A stretch of 7,284 bases of DNA from Bacteroidota bacterium (GTDB lineage Bacteria > Bacteroidota > Bacteroidia > Chitinophagales > Chitinophagaceae): positions 1-7,284 of the forward strand of contig JAKPBL010000399.1 in assembly GCA_029778965.1 (NCBI GenBank), in the 5' to 3' direction. A program made the translations under genes and the position numbers. Position 1 is the stretch's first letter. Each line of letters opens with the position of its first letter. Under the pieces are notes generated by a model. The model had not been told where the DNA came from. It ran no database searches and worked only from the letters and a program-made list of their open reading frames with translations. This document shows, piece by piece, positions 1 through 6,212 of the stretch.

Positions 1-764
1 AATCGATCATCGGCAACTGGATGAAAGCACGGAAAAACCGTGATCAGGTAGTCATCGCCACCAAGGTGGGATCGCATACCAAAGAGCACGGGTATGATAT
101 CAGCAGAAGTCATATCCTGAAATCGGTCGATGCGTCGTTGCAGCGGTTGAATACCAGCCACATCGATCTTTACTATACACATTTCGATGAAGGCGTTACC
201 CCTATAGAAGAAACCCTTGGCGCTTATGACGAAGTGATCAGGGCGGGAAAGGTGCGATACATCGCCGCTTCCAATCTGAGCGCTGCACGTGTAGCGCAGT
301 CTTTCACCATTGCCGGAGATAAGCACCTGCCCCGGTATGTAGCGCTGCAACCACATTACAACCTGGTGGAACGGCAGAAATTTGAAACCGAATACGCACC
401 GCTCGTAAAGCAATATGAGTTGAGCGTATTTCCTTACTGGTCGCTCGCGGCGGGATTCCTGACAGGTAAATACAGAAGTGAAGAAGATACGAACAAGAGT
501 GTACGGGGAGGAGGGGTTAAGAAATACATGAACGAAAAAGGACAGGCCGTACTTGCGGCCCTTGACGCCGTAGCCGTCAAACACCGTTCGCAACCTGCCA
601 CCGTTGCCCTGGCCTGGCTGCTGGCCAATCCCCTGGTAACCGCGCCGGTTGTCAGCGCCACCAACAGCCGGCAACTGCAAACCATCATCGACGCGCCGGC
701 CCTCGTGCTCGATGCGGCCGACAGGAAGCAATTGGATGACGCCAGTAACTGGCCGTCGTTGTAA
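1..764 (+). CDS. Aldo/keto reductase, 5'-truncated by the window edge
   Basis: This is the C-terminal 253 residues of an NAD(P)H-dependent aldo/keto reductase, a soluble TIM-barrel enzyme that reduces aldehydes and ketones. Reading frame 3 is open from the window's first bases. The ATG at 21 is internal, because the residues before it (SIIGNW) already fit the family. Two of the four catalytic-tetrad residues are visible: Lys in VIATKVG (codon 63-65) and His in YYTHFD (codon 180-182). The Asp and Tyr would lie in the missing N-terminal 70 or so residues. Other family landmarks are GKVRYIAASNLS, QPHYNLVERQ, FPYWSLAAGFLTGKY and, near the end, VALAWLLANPLVTAPVVSAT, the cofactor-binding region. 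It resembles the YajO/YhdN-type bacterial reductases, but the substrate cannot be told from sequence. dps follows 66 nt downstream with no terminator seen between them, so the two may be co-transcribed. Confidence 0.94.
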   Translation, partial: SIIGNWMKARKNRDQVVIATKVGSHTKEHGYDISRSHILKSVDASLQRLNTSHIDLYYTHFDEGVTPIEETLGAYDEVIRAGKVRYIAASNLSAARVAQSFTIAGDKHLPRYVALQPHYNLVERQKFETEYAPLVKQYELSVFPYWSLAAGFLTGKYRSEEDTNKSVRGGGVKKYMNEKGQAVLAALDAVAVKHRSQPATVALAWLLANPLVTAPVVSATNSRQLQTIIDAPALVLDAADRKQLDDASNWPSL

Positions 765-830
765 AAGAATGTTCCACCTGCCGGGCACAGATATTGCAAG
801 CGATCAGCATAACAATAAACCCCGGTTATT

Positions 831-1307
831 ATGAAACCAGACATCGCTATTACCGATAAAAACCTGGCGGCTGTCAGCAAGGCGCTGAACGAGTGCCTTG
901 CCGATGCGCACATCCTCTATTTCAAAACCCGCAAGTTCCACTGGAATGTGTCGGGAGACAACTTCATGGAATTGCACAAGCTCTTCGAAACGCATTACGA
1001 AGCCATCCAGGATGCTATTGATGAGATCGCTGAACGCGTTAGCCAGATGGGCGGCACCGCCATCGGCACTACCAGCGAGTTTGCCTCCATGAGCAGCCTT
1101 AAAGAATCGCCCGGTAAAAACCCCGCCAATAATCTTGATATGGTCAAAGAATTAATGAAAGACCATGAAGGGATCATAAAATCACTCCGCAGTAAGATCG
1201 ACGACTGTGAAGACAAGTACAAAGACAAAGGAACAGCCGATTTCCTTACCGAGCTCATCCAGCATCATGAGAAAATGGCCTGGACGCTGCGCCGTTATTT
1301 TAAATAG
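831..1307 (+). CDS. dps: Dps-family ferritin-like ferroxidase (DNA protection during starvation)
   Basis: This 158-residue protein is a Dps-type mini-ferritin, expected to form a hollow 12-mer that oxidises Fe(II), preferably with H2O2, and stores the iron, limiting hydroxyl-radical damage. The inter-subunit ferroxidase site is complete: His37 (KFHWNVSG), His49 (MELHKLF), Glu53, Asp64 and Glu68 (DAIDEIAER). The spacings (12, 15 and 4 residues between His, His, Asp and Glu) match E. coli Dps His51, His63, Asp78 and Glu82, with Glu53 in place of Asp67. There is no long Lys/Arg-rich N-terminal tail (MKPDIAITDK), and the C-terminus ends shortly after the last helix (RRYFK), so direct DNA binding is uncertain. 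The ATG at 831 gives the usual family N-terminus; no clear Shine-Dalgarno site precedes it. Its stop is 3 nt from the stop of the convergent msrA gene, and the neighbourhood is oxidative-stress themed. Confidence 0.96.
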   Translation: MKPDIAITDKNLAAVSKALNECLADAHILYFKTRKFHWNVSGDNFMELHKLFETHYEAIQDAIDEIAERVSQMGGTAIGTTSEFASMSSLKESPGKNPANNLDMVKELMKDHEGIIKSLRSKIDDCEDKYKDKGTADFLTELIQHHEKMAWTLRRYFK

Positions 1308-1310
1308 CGC

Positions 1311-1799
1311 TTACAACTTCCAATCCGGACGCACCCAATGGCAGGTATAGCCGTTGGGGTGCTTCCGCAGGTAATCCTGGTGCTCTTCTTCCGCCTCCCA
1401 GAAATCGCCCGCGGCCGTTACTTCGGTGGCGATCGGGCCGGGCCATTTGCCCGATGCGTTCATATCGGCAATCAATTCTTCCGCCGTCTTCTTCTGCTGC
1501 TCATCCAGGTAAAAAATGGCAGAACGATACGAGGTGCCGATGTCGTTCCCCTGGCGGTTTAACGTGGTTGGATCGTGTATCTGGAAGAAGAACTCCAATA
1601 GTTTCCGGTAGCTCAGTATCGCGGGGTCAAAATCGATTGCAATGCCTTCGGCGTGGCGGCCATGATTCCTGTAAGTTGCATTTTTCACTTCTCCGCCGGT
1701 ATAGCCAACAACGGTATGGGTTACGCCCGGCAGGTGACGGATCAGCTCTTCCACCCCCCAAAAACACCCTCCGGCCAATATTGCTTTTTCTGTCGCCAT
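1311..1799 (-). CDS. msrA: Peptide methionine (S)-S-oxide reductase MsrA
   Basis: This 162-residue cytoplasmic enzyme reduces methionine-S-sulfoxide in proteins, normally recycled by thioredoxin. The hallmark GCFWG motif carries the nucleophilic Cys12. Further landmarks are VVGYTGG, Glu51 in RHAEG (matching the catalytic Glu of the family's HAE motif), [15 protein letters not shown] and EEEHQDYL. Cys153 in GYTCHW is the only other cysteine and so the candidate resolving residue. The frame stays open to an ATG at 1892 (193 residues), but I place the start at 1799 ([15 protein letters not shown]) for three reasons: MsrA proteins of this type start just before GCFWG, the 31-residue extension looks like nothing known, and a promoter-like element lies inside the extension (1823-1852). 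No Shine-Dalgarno site is evident. There is no fused MsrB domain. The gene converges on dps and diverges from the GH2 gene. Confidence 0.97.
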   Translation of the reverse strand: MATEKAILAGGCFWGVEELIRHLPGVTHTVVGYTGGEVKNATYRNHGRHAEGIAIDFDPAILSYRKLLEFFFQIHDPTTLNRQGNDIGTSYRSAIFYLDEQQKKTAEELIADMNASGKWPGPIATEVTAAGDFWEAEEEHQDYLRKHPNGYTCHWVRPDWKL

Positions 1800-1822
1800 A
1801 TAATAGTTGTATTGCCAAATAA

Positions 1823-1852
1823 ACAATTTATTGCCCATATTGGTTCGAACAA
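1823..1852 (-). promoter_or_regulatory. Putative Bacteroidota-type promoter of msrA
   Basis: On the minus strand, TTG (1852-1850) is followed after exactly 19 nt by TAAATTGT (1830-1823). This resembles the Bacteroidota housekeeping consensus TTG-N17-23-TAnnTTTG, with the last two specified positions mismatched. Transcription would start near 1816-1818, leaving a leader of roughly 18 nt before the msrA ATG at 1799 and excluding upstream start codons. The match is partial and such short motifs occur by chance. Confidence 0.4.
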
Positions 1853-1860
1853 CCGTTGTT
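1848..1860. promoter_or_regulatory. Perfect 6-1-6 inverted repeat overlapping the msrA -33 element
   Basis: AACAAC-C-GTTGTT is a perfect 6-bp inverted repeat with a 1-nt spacer, overlapping the proposed TTG element of the msrA promoter. Its position would suit a repressor or activator operator. It is short, and I recognise no specific regulator's consensus. Confidence 0.2.
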
Positions 1861-1901
1861 GTAAAACCAGTAGCCGCCCCTGACCGGCGCAATAAAACCT
1901 G

Positions 1902-1940
1902 CAGGCCGTTCAGCCCTTTGGCTGGACGGCCTGTCTTTTT
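1902..1940 (+). terminator. Strong intrinsic terminator between msrA and the GH2 gene
   Basis: A 14-bp stem (1902-1915 with 1920-1933, one G-U wobble, otherwise perfect) encloses a CTTT loop and is followed by TCTTTTT (1934-1940), a textbook rho-independent terminator on the plus strand. A short A-run (1894-1897) precedes it, so the minus strand reads a weaker TTTT tail 4 nt past the stem. No plus-strand gene ends just before it: the nearest is dps, 594 nt upstream and on the far side of the oppositely oriented msrA. It may stop dps transcripts that run antisense through msrA and insulate the GH2 operon. Confidence 0.8.
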
Positions 1941-1971
1941 CGCTTAATTTCATTAACCATATTCATAAAGC

Positions 1972-3822
1972 ATGCTGAGTAAAATTATTTGTCTTGCATC
2001 GCTGGCGGCCCTGCTCGCAGCCGATGCTGCTGCACAATCCTGGAAGCCGGCAGGATCAAAAATAGCCACCGAATGGGCCGGCAAGCTCGATCCCGCCAAC
2101 CCTTTGCCCGAAGACCCGCGCCCCCAGATGGTGCGTGGCAACTGGCTTAACCTGAACGGCCTCTGGTCTTATTCGATCCTGCCTGTTGCCGATGCAGCAC
2201 CCACCTCCGCCCAGGGAAAGATCCTGGTGCCTTTTGCCGTCGAATCTTCGCTAAGCGGTGTGGGCAAAACGGTGGGCAAAGACAGCATACTGTGGTATGA
2301 AAGAAGCTTCAGCCTGCCGGCTGATTTTAAAAATAAGAAAGTGCTGCTCCAGTTCGGTGCGGTCGACTGGCGCTGTGAAGTATTTGTAAACGATAAACCG
2401 GTGGGCATACATGAAGGCGGATATGATCCGTTCAGCTTCGACATCACGGCCGCCCTGCGTGCAAAAGGCGCCCAGAAATTAGTGGTGAAAGTGTGGGACC
2501 CATCCGATGACGGTCCGCAGCCCCGTGGCAAACAGGTAAAGAATCCGCACGGTATCTGGTACACGCCCGTGACCGGCATCTGGCAAACGGTTTGGCTGGA
2601 GGCGGTTCCCGCTACCTATATCGCCGCTGTAAAACAAACGCCCGACCTGGACAGGAGCCGCCTTGACCTGGAAACCACTGTGGAGAACCTCCAACCGGGC
2701 GACGAACTTCTCATTACCGCCGCCAAAAACGGCGATAAAGTAGCCGAACAAACGGCTGATGGTAAAACACCTGTTTCGCTGGCTATCCCCAACCCTGAAA
2801 AATGGTCGCCTTCCAACCCGGCCCTGTATGACCTGACGCTAACGGTAATGCGCAAGGGGAAAAAAGTAGATGAAATAAAAAGTTATTTCGCCATGCGTAA
2901 AATCTCTATGGCGCCCGATAAAAACGGTATCCAGCGCATGCTGCTGAACAACGAATTTGTTTTCCAGTACGGCCCGCTCGACCAGGGCTGGTGGCCCGAC
3001 GGCTTGTACACGGCACCCACCGACGAGGCGCTTAGATTCGATATTGTACGTACCCGGGAAATGGGCTTCAACATGATCCGCAAACACGTGAAGGTGGAGC
3101 CCGCCCGCTGGTACAGCTATTGCGACCAGATCGGCATGCTGGTTTGGCAGGATATGCCCAGCGGCGACCTGGGCAACCACTGGGAAAGCAGACCGGGTAT
3201 CTACGGCCGGGCTACCGATAAAGACCGTACGCCTGAGTCGGAAGCCATCTATCGCAAAGAGTGGAAAGAGATCATGCAGGATTTTTACAATTATCCCTCC
3301 ATCGTGGTATGGGTGCCTTTTAACGAGGCCTGGGGACAATTCAAAACAAAGGAAATGGTGAACTGGACCCTGGCAAAAGACCCCAGCCGGTTGGTCAATA
3401 CCGCCAGCGGGGGTAACTTCGAAACCGTAGGACAGATCATTGATCTGCACAACTACCCCGAGCCATTAATGCCTGATCCGGAACTATTCGGAAAAGACAG
3501 GATATTGGTACTGGGCGAATTTGGAGGGCTCGGTTTACCGGTAGAAGGCCACACCTGGCAGGACACAAAGAACTGGGGCTACCAGACTTTCAAAACAAGG
3601 GAAGATCTGCTGAAAAAATATGCCGAGTTCATGGAGCGCTTTCCGCACCTGATCGAAAAAGGACTGTCGGCGGCCGTGTATACGCAAACAACCGATGTGG
3701 AAGTGGAAACCAACGGCTTCCTTACCTATGACCGTAAAGACCAGAAAATGCCGGTGGCCGAACTCAAAGCCCTGCATGAGAAGATTTATAATAGTCCGCA
3801 GACCAAAAACGTACTTAAATGA
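1972..3822 (+). CDS. Secreted glycoside hydrolase family 2 enzyme (beta-galactosidase-like)
   Basis: This 616-residue retaining glycosidase has the GH2 architecture. Residues 1-21 form a Sec signal peptide with probable cleavage ADAAA/QSW, so it is likely periplasmic. A jelly-roll sugar-binding domain covers roughly 50-212 (LQFGAVDWRCEVFVND, HEGGYDPFSFDIT), an immunoglobulin-like domain 215-310, and the TIM barrel about 312-605. Catalytic residues are recognisable: acid/base Glu452 in VPFNEAWGQ and nucleophile Glu516 in VLGEFGG. Other barrel landmarks are NMIRKHVKVEP, GMLVWQDMPSG and TTDVEVETNGFLTYDR. It is far shorter than E. coli LacZ (1023 residues) and lacks that enzyme's C-terminal domains. 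GH2 also includes beta-glucuronidases, beta-mannosidases and others, so beta-galactosidase is only the default guess. The start at 1972 is supported by the signal peptide beginning there. Its last codons overlap the next gene's start. No convincing promoter was found between the terminator and the start. Confidence 0.93.
   Translation: MLSKIICLASLAALLAADAAAQSWKPAGSKIATEWAGKLDPANPLPEDPRPQMVRGNWLNLNGLWSYSILPVADAAPTSAQGKILVPFAVESSLSGVGKTVGKDSILWYERSFSLPADFKNKKVLLQFGAVDWRCEVFVNDKPVGIHEGGYDPFSFDITAALRAKGAQKLVVKVWDPSDDGPQPRGKQVKNPHGIWYTPVTGIWQTVWLEAVPATYIAAVKQTPDLDRSRLDLETTVENLQPGDELLITAAKNGDKVAEQTADGKTPVSLAIPNPEKWSPSNPALYDLTLTVMRKGKKVDEIKSYFAMRKISMAPDKNGIQRMLLNNEFVFQYGPLDQGWWPDGLYTAPTDEALRFDIVRTREMGFNMIRKHVKVEPARWYSYCDQIGMLVWQDMPSGDLGNHWESRPGIYGRATDKDRTPESEAIYRKEWKEIMQDFYNYPSIVVWVPFNEAWGQFKTKEMVNWTLAKDPSRLVNTASGGNFETVGQIIDLHNYPEPLMPDPELFGKDRILVLGEFGGLGLPVEGHTWQDTKNWGYQTFKTREDLLKKYAEFMERFPHLIEKGLSAAVYTQTTDVEVETNGFLTYDRKDQKMPVAELKALHEKIYNSPQTKNVLK
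3819..3822 (+). promoter_or_regulatory. ATGA stop-start overlap coupling the two hydrolase genes
   Basis: The ATG of the GH127-type gene (3819-3821) overlaps the TGA of the GH2 gene (3820-3822). This arrangement usually means re-initiation by the same ribosomes and balanced output of both proteins. The preceding bases are A-rich with no clear Shine-Dalgarno site, which fits Bacteroidota initiation. Confidence 0.85.
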
Positions 3823-5870
3823 AAAGCACACATTGGGGCTGGACCTTACTGCTGGCTTGCTCGTCCCTGCAGGGGCTGGCGCAGAACCAGGTGAGGGCCG
3901 AAGCGGTACCGACAACCATCAATAACCGGAACAATACCAACTATACAGGGAACCGGGCGCCGTTGAGCAAGAATTATTTCACGCGGTTACCCATAGGTTC
4001 GTTTGTTCCGGGTGGCTGGTTGCGCAAACAGATCGAACTGCAGCGCGATGGCCTGACAGGTCATCTCGGCGAGATCAGCGTATGGCTTTCCAAAACGGAT
4101 AATGCCTGGCTCAATAAAGAAGGCAAAGGCAAATGGGGCTGGGAAGAGCTTCCGTACTGGCTCAAGGGTTATGGAAATATCGCCTACATGCTGAACGACA
4201 AAAATATGATCGCGGAAACAAAATTCTGGATCGATCATGTGCTGAACAACCAGCGCGATAACGGCGATTTCGGGCCGGCGGTAGAACGAAAGGGCAACCG
4301 CGATCTGTGGACGAACATGCCGATGCTCTGGTGTTTGCAGTCTTATTACGAGTACAGCAAAGACCCGCGCGTTATCCCGTTCATGACGAGATATTTTAAG
4401 TACCAATTGTCGGTTCCCGACGAACAGTTCCTGAAAGATTATTGGGAAAACAGTCGCGGCGGCGATAATATCATCAGTGTGTACTGGCTGTACAATATTA
4501 CGGGAGACGCGTTCCTGCTTGACCTGGCCACCAAGATCGACCGGCATACCGCCGACTGGCGGCAGGCCGACAACCTGCCCAACTGGCATAACGTGAATAT
4601 TGCGCAAAGCTTCCGCGAGCCGGCTACCTATTACCTGCAGAGTAAGCTGGAGTCAGATAAAGAAGCGAGCTACAATAATTTTGCGCTGGTACGTCGCAGG
4701 TATGGACAGGTACCCGGTGGCATGTGGGGCGGTGACGAGAATTCAAGAAAAGGCTATGATGATCCCCGGCAGGCCATCGAAACCTGCGGAATGGTAGAGC
4801 AAATGACATCCGACCAGTTCATGATACAATATACCGGCGATCCCATGTGGGCCGATAACTGCGAAGACGTAGCGTTTAATACGTTTCCGGCGGCTTTTAT
4901 GAGTGACTACCGTTCGCTTCGTTACCTCACTGCGCCCAATATGGTGCAAAGCGATTCGGCCAATCATTCGCCGGGCATCGATAACGATGGACCTTTTTTG
5001 ATGATGAATCCCTTCAGCAGCCGCTGCTGCCAGCACAACCATGCTGCCGGCTGGGTATATTATGCAGAGAACGCCTGGATGGCTACGCCCGACAACGGCC
5101 TGGCCACGCAACTGTACACAGCGGGCATCGTGAAAGCCAAAGTGGCTGACGGCATCCCGGTGGAGATAGAAACAAAAACCAATTATCCGTTTGAAGAGTC
5201 GGTAGAAATGCGGTTGGTGATTAATTCAGGGCAAGCGGAATTTCCTATTTACCTGCGGCAGCCGGCCTGGTGCGGGAACATGCAGGTGACCGTAAACGGA
5301 AGAAAGATCGATATGCCGGGAACAAAGGCCGGATATGTGTTGCTCAAGGGTAGCTGGAAGAACGGCGACAAAATACAGGTTGTGCTGCCGATGTCGCTCA
5401 AATTGCGCGAATGGAAAGAAAATAAAAACAGCGTATCGGTTAATTATGGTCCGCTGACCTTTTCACTGAAGATCGGCGAACGTTACGAGAAGCAGCAAAG
5501 CAGCAAAACATCGGTTTGGGATGCGCGCTGGCAGCCGACCGCCGACGAAAACAAGTGGCCTTCGTTCGAAATATTTCCCACCAATGCCTGGAACTATGGG
5601 TTGTATATCGATAAATACGACCTGTTGAAATCATTCAGCATTAAGCGTCATGCATGGCCCAAAGACAATAATCCGTTCACCAATGCCAATGCGCCTATCG
5701 AGCTGGTTGTGAAAGGCAAGGCGATCCCATCGTGGACGCTCGACCGGTACAAACTCTGTGGGCTGTTGCCCCAAAGCCCCGTCGCCACCAATGGACAGCT
5801 TACGGAGCTGACACTCGTGCCCATGGGCGGCGCGCGGTTGCGTATATCGGCCTTTCCTGTTGTAAACTGA
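3819..5870 (+). CDS. Secreted DUF1680 / GH127-type glycoside hydrolase (beta-L-arabinofuranosidase-like)
   Basis: This 683-residue protein has a signal peptide (cleavage likely near GLA/QNQ, residue 21; LLAC at 11-14 is a weaker lipobox reading), an (alpha/alpha)6-barrel region (about 50-430) and C-terminal beta-sandwich domains. The zinc-cysteine catalytic core of GH127 is visible: Glu321 and Cys323 (IETCGMVEQ) and the Cys403-Cys404 pair (SSRCCQHNH). These match Glu338, Cys340, Cys417 and Cys418 of the Bifidobacterium enzyme HypBA1, where Cys417 is the nucleophile. Glu307 (GGDEN) fits the acid/base Glu322, and His257 (NWHNVN) a pocket His. FPIYLRQPAWC marks the beta-sandwich part. Where I recall typical members having HELYCAGH, this protein has DLWTNMPML (163-171), suggesting a different subfamily and possibly a different substrate. 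HypBA1 releases beta-L-arabinofuranose. The gene is translationally coupled to the GH2 gene, so both probably act on one glycan. Family assignment is firm; substrate is not. Confidence 0.88.
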   Translation: MKSTHWGWTLLLACSSLQGLAQNQVRAEAVPTTINNRNNTNYTGNRAPLSKNYFTRLPIGSFVPGGWLRKQIELQRDGLTGHLGEISVWLSKTDNAWLNKEGKGKWGWEELPYWLKGYGNIAYMLNDKNMIAETKFWIDHVLNNQRDNGDFGPAVERKGNRDLWTNMPMLWCLQSYYEYSKDPRVIPFMTRYFKYQLSVPDEQFLKDYWENSRGGDNIISVYWLYNITGDAFLLDLATKIDRHTADWRQADNLPNWHNVNIAQSFREPATYYLQSKLESDKEASYNNFALVRRRYGQVPGGMWGGDENSRKGYDDPRQAIETCGMVEQMTSDQFMIQYTGDPMWADNCEDVAFNTFPAAFMSDYRSLRYLTAPNMVQSDSANHSPGIDNDGPFLMMNPFSSRCCQHNHAAGWVYYAENAWMATPDNGLATQLYTAGIVKAKVADGIPVEIETKTNYPFEESVEMRLVINSGQAEFPIYLRQPAWCGNMQVTVNGRKIDMPGTKAGYVLLKGSWKNGDKIQVVLPMSLKLREWKENKNSVSVNYGPLTFSLKIGERYEKQQSSKTSVWDARWQPTADENKWPSFEIFPTNAWNYGLYIDKYDLLKSFSIKRHAWPKDNNPFTNANAPIELVVKGKAIPSWTLDRYKLCGLLPQSPVATNGQLTELTLVPMGGARLRISAFPVVN

Positions 5871-5905
5871 TAGACCCGGGTATAATTCTTTTTTACGTCG
5901 CCTGA

Positions 5906-6136
5906 CGGGAAAGAACCGGATACGCCGTCACGCAAATCCAAACCCGGCCGAGAGATGCGGCAACCAATGTTCTCCGCGTGCACAACCTGTCAACCGGACT
6001 GCCAACGGAACACCGAACTTTGGAGAGCCGGTAAAGGAAGACCGGGAAAATTTTCCTGAAGCTGAAACACAATGATGATGTGGAAGTGTTCATCAGCGGC
6101 GATCGGGTGTATGATAAGCGCCGGAACTTTTACTAA
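5906..6136 (+). pseudogene. Possible decayed 3' end of a protein-coding gene
   Basis: In frame 2 the 33 codons from 6035 read like the natural end of a protein, containing IFLKLKHNDDVEVFI and then SGDRVYDKRRNFY before a TAA at 6134-6136. Codon choice (AAG CTG, GTG TTC ATC AGC GGC) resembles that of the neighbouring genes. Upstream the same frame continues (RVHNLSTGLPTEH) but is broken by TAA at 6032-6034 and TGA at 5903-5905. There is no start codon with a plausible leader. I do not recognise the family; VEVFISGDRVYD resembles beta-strand ends of carbohydrate-active or Ig-like domains only loosely. It may be the remnant of a third hydrolase gene, or a chance open stretch. Confidence 0.33.
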
Positions 6137-6142
6137 ACGGCT

Positions 6143-6168
6143 AGCCGGTCACTTTGCAGCAACCGGCT
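6143..6168. terminator. Hairpin between convergent genes, weak terminator candidate
   Basis: AGCCGGT (6143-6149) pairs perfectly with ACCGGCT (6162-6168) around a 12-nt loop. It lies 45 nt past the stop of the minus-strand sorting-domain gene. No proper T-run follows on either strand (GTTT on both), so intrinsic termination here would be inefficient. Confidence 0.25.
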
Positions 6169-6212
6169 GAGCGTTTCACTGGCTCAATATGAAATTCTTG
6201 GTAATAATATGC

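Larger units (their letters stand above)
5871..6212. other. Gene-less stretch between convergent transcription units
   Basis: This 342-nt stretch separates the end of the hydrolase operon from the end of the minus-strand sorting-domain gene. It contains a T-rich tract (5885-5894) just after an ACCCGGGT palindrome (5874-5881), a possible 6-bp stem (5903-5908 with 5925-5930), a possible decayed coding end (5906-6136) and a hairpin (6143-6168). No intact gene, tRNA or recognised riboswitch was seen, and neither convergent gene has a textbook intrinsic terminator here. Confidence 0.6.

Noticed and set aside
781..826. CCGGG...CCCGG pairing between the aldo/keto reductase and dps genes as a terminator
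   Set aside because: The loop is about 35 nt, the stem is 5 bp and no T-run follows, so it is unlikely to terminate transcription.
434..913. 159-codon minus-strand open frame across the aldo/keto reductase end
   Set aside because: It is antisense to a well-supported gene, its product is low-complexity Ser/Ala/Thr-rich with no recognisable domain, and it runs across the intergenic gap into dps.
1311..1892. MsrA starting at the upstream ATG (193 residues)
   Set aside because: The extra 31 residues are not a signal peptide or known extension, and the promoter-like element at 1823-1852 would fall inside them.
2839..3450. 203-codon minus-strand open frame inside the GH2 gene
   Set aside because: It is a shadow of the GH2 TIM-barrel coding sequence in a C/G-rich third-position context; its product (many Val, His, Gly, Phe) shows no domain.
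3852..3863. Lipoprotein signal (LLAC) in the GH127-type protein
   Set aside because: The hydrophobic stretch before this Cys14 is very short and a standard cleavage site with Gln at +1 lies at residue 21-22, so a soluble periplasmic protein is favoured, though not proven.
3987..4607. 206-codon minus-strand open frame inside the GH127-type gene
   Set aside because: It lies fully antisense to a gene with an identified catalytic core, and its Val/Arg/His-rich product resembles no protein family.
5874..5894. ACCCGGGT palindrome plus T-tract as terminator of the hydrolase operon
   Set aside because: The palindrome has no loop, so it cannot form a stable hairpin, and the T-tract starts several nt later. 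I mention it only as part of the gap.
5903..5930. TGACGG/CCGTCA stem as a terminator
   Set aside because: It is only 6 bp with a 16-nt loop, with no T-run after it on the plus strand and an A-run on the minus strand.
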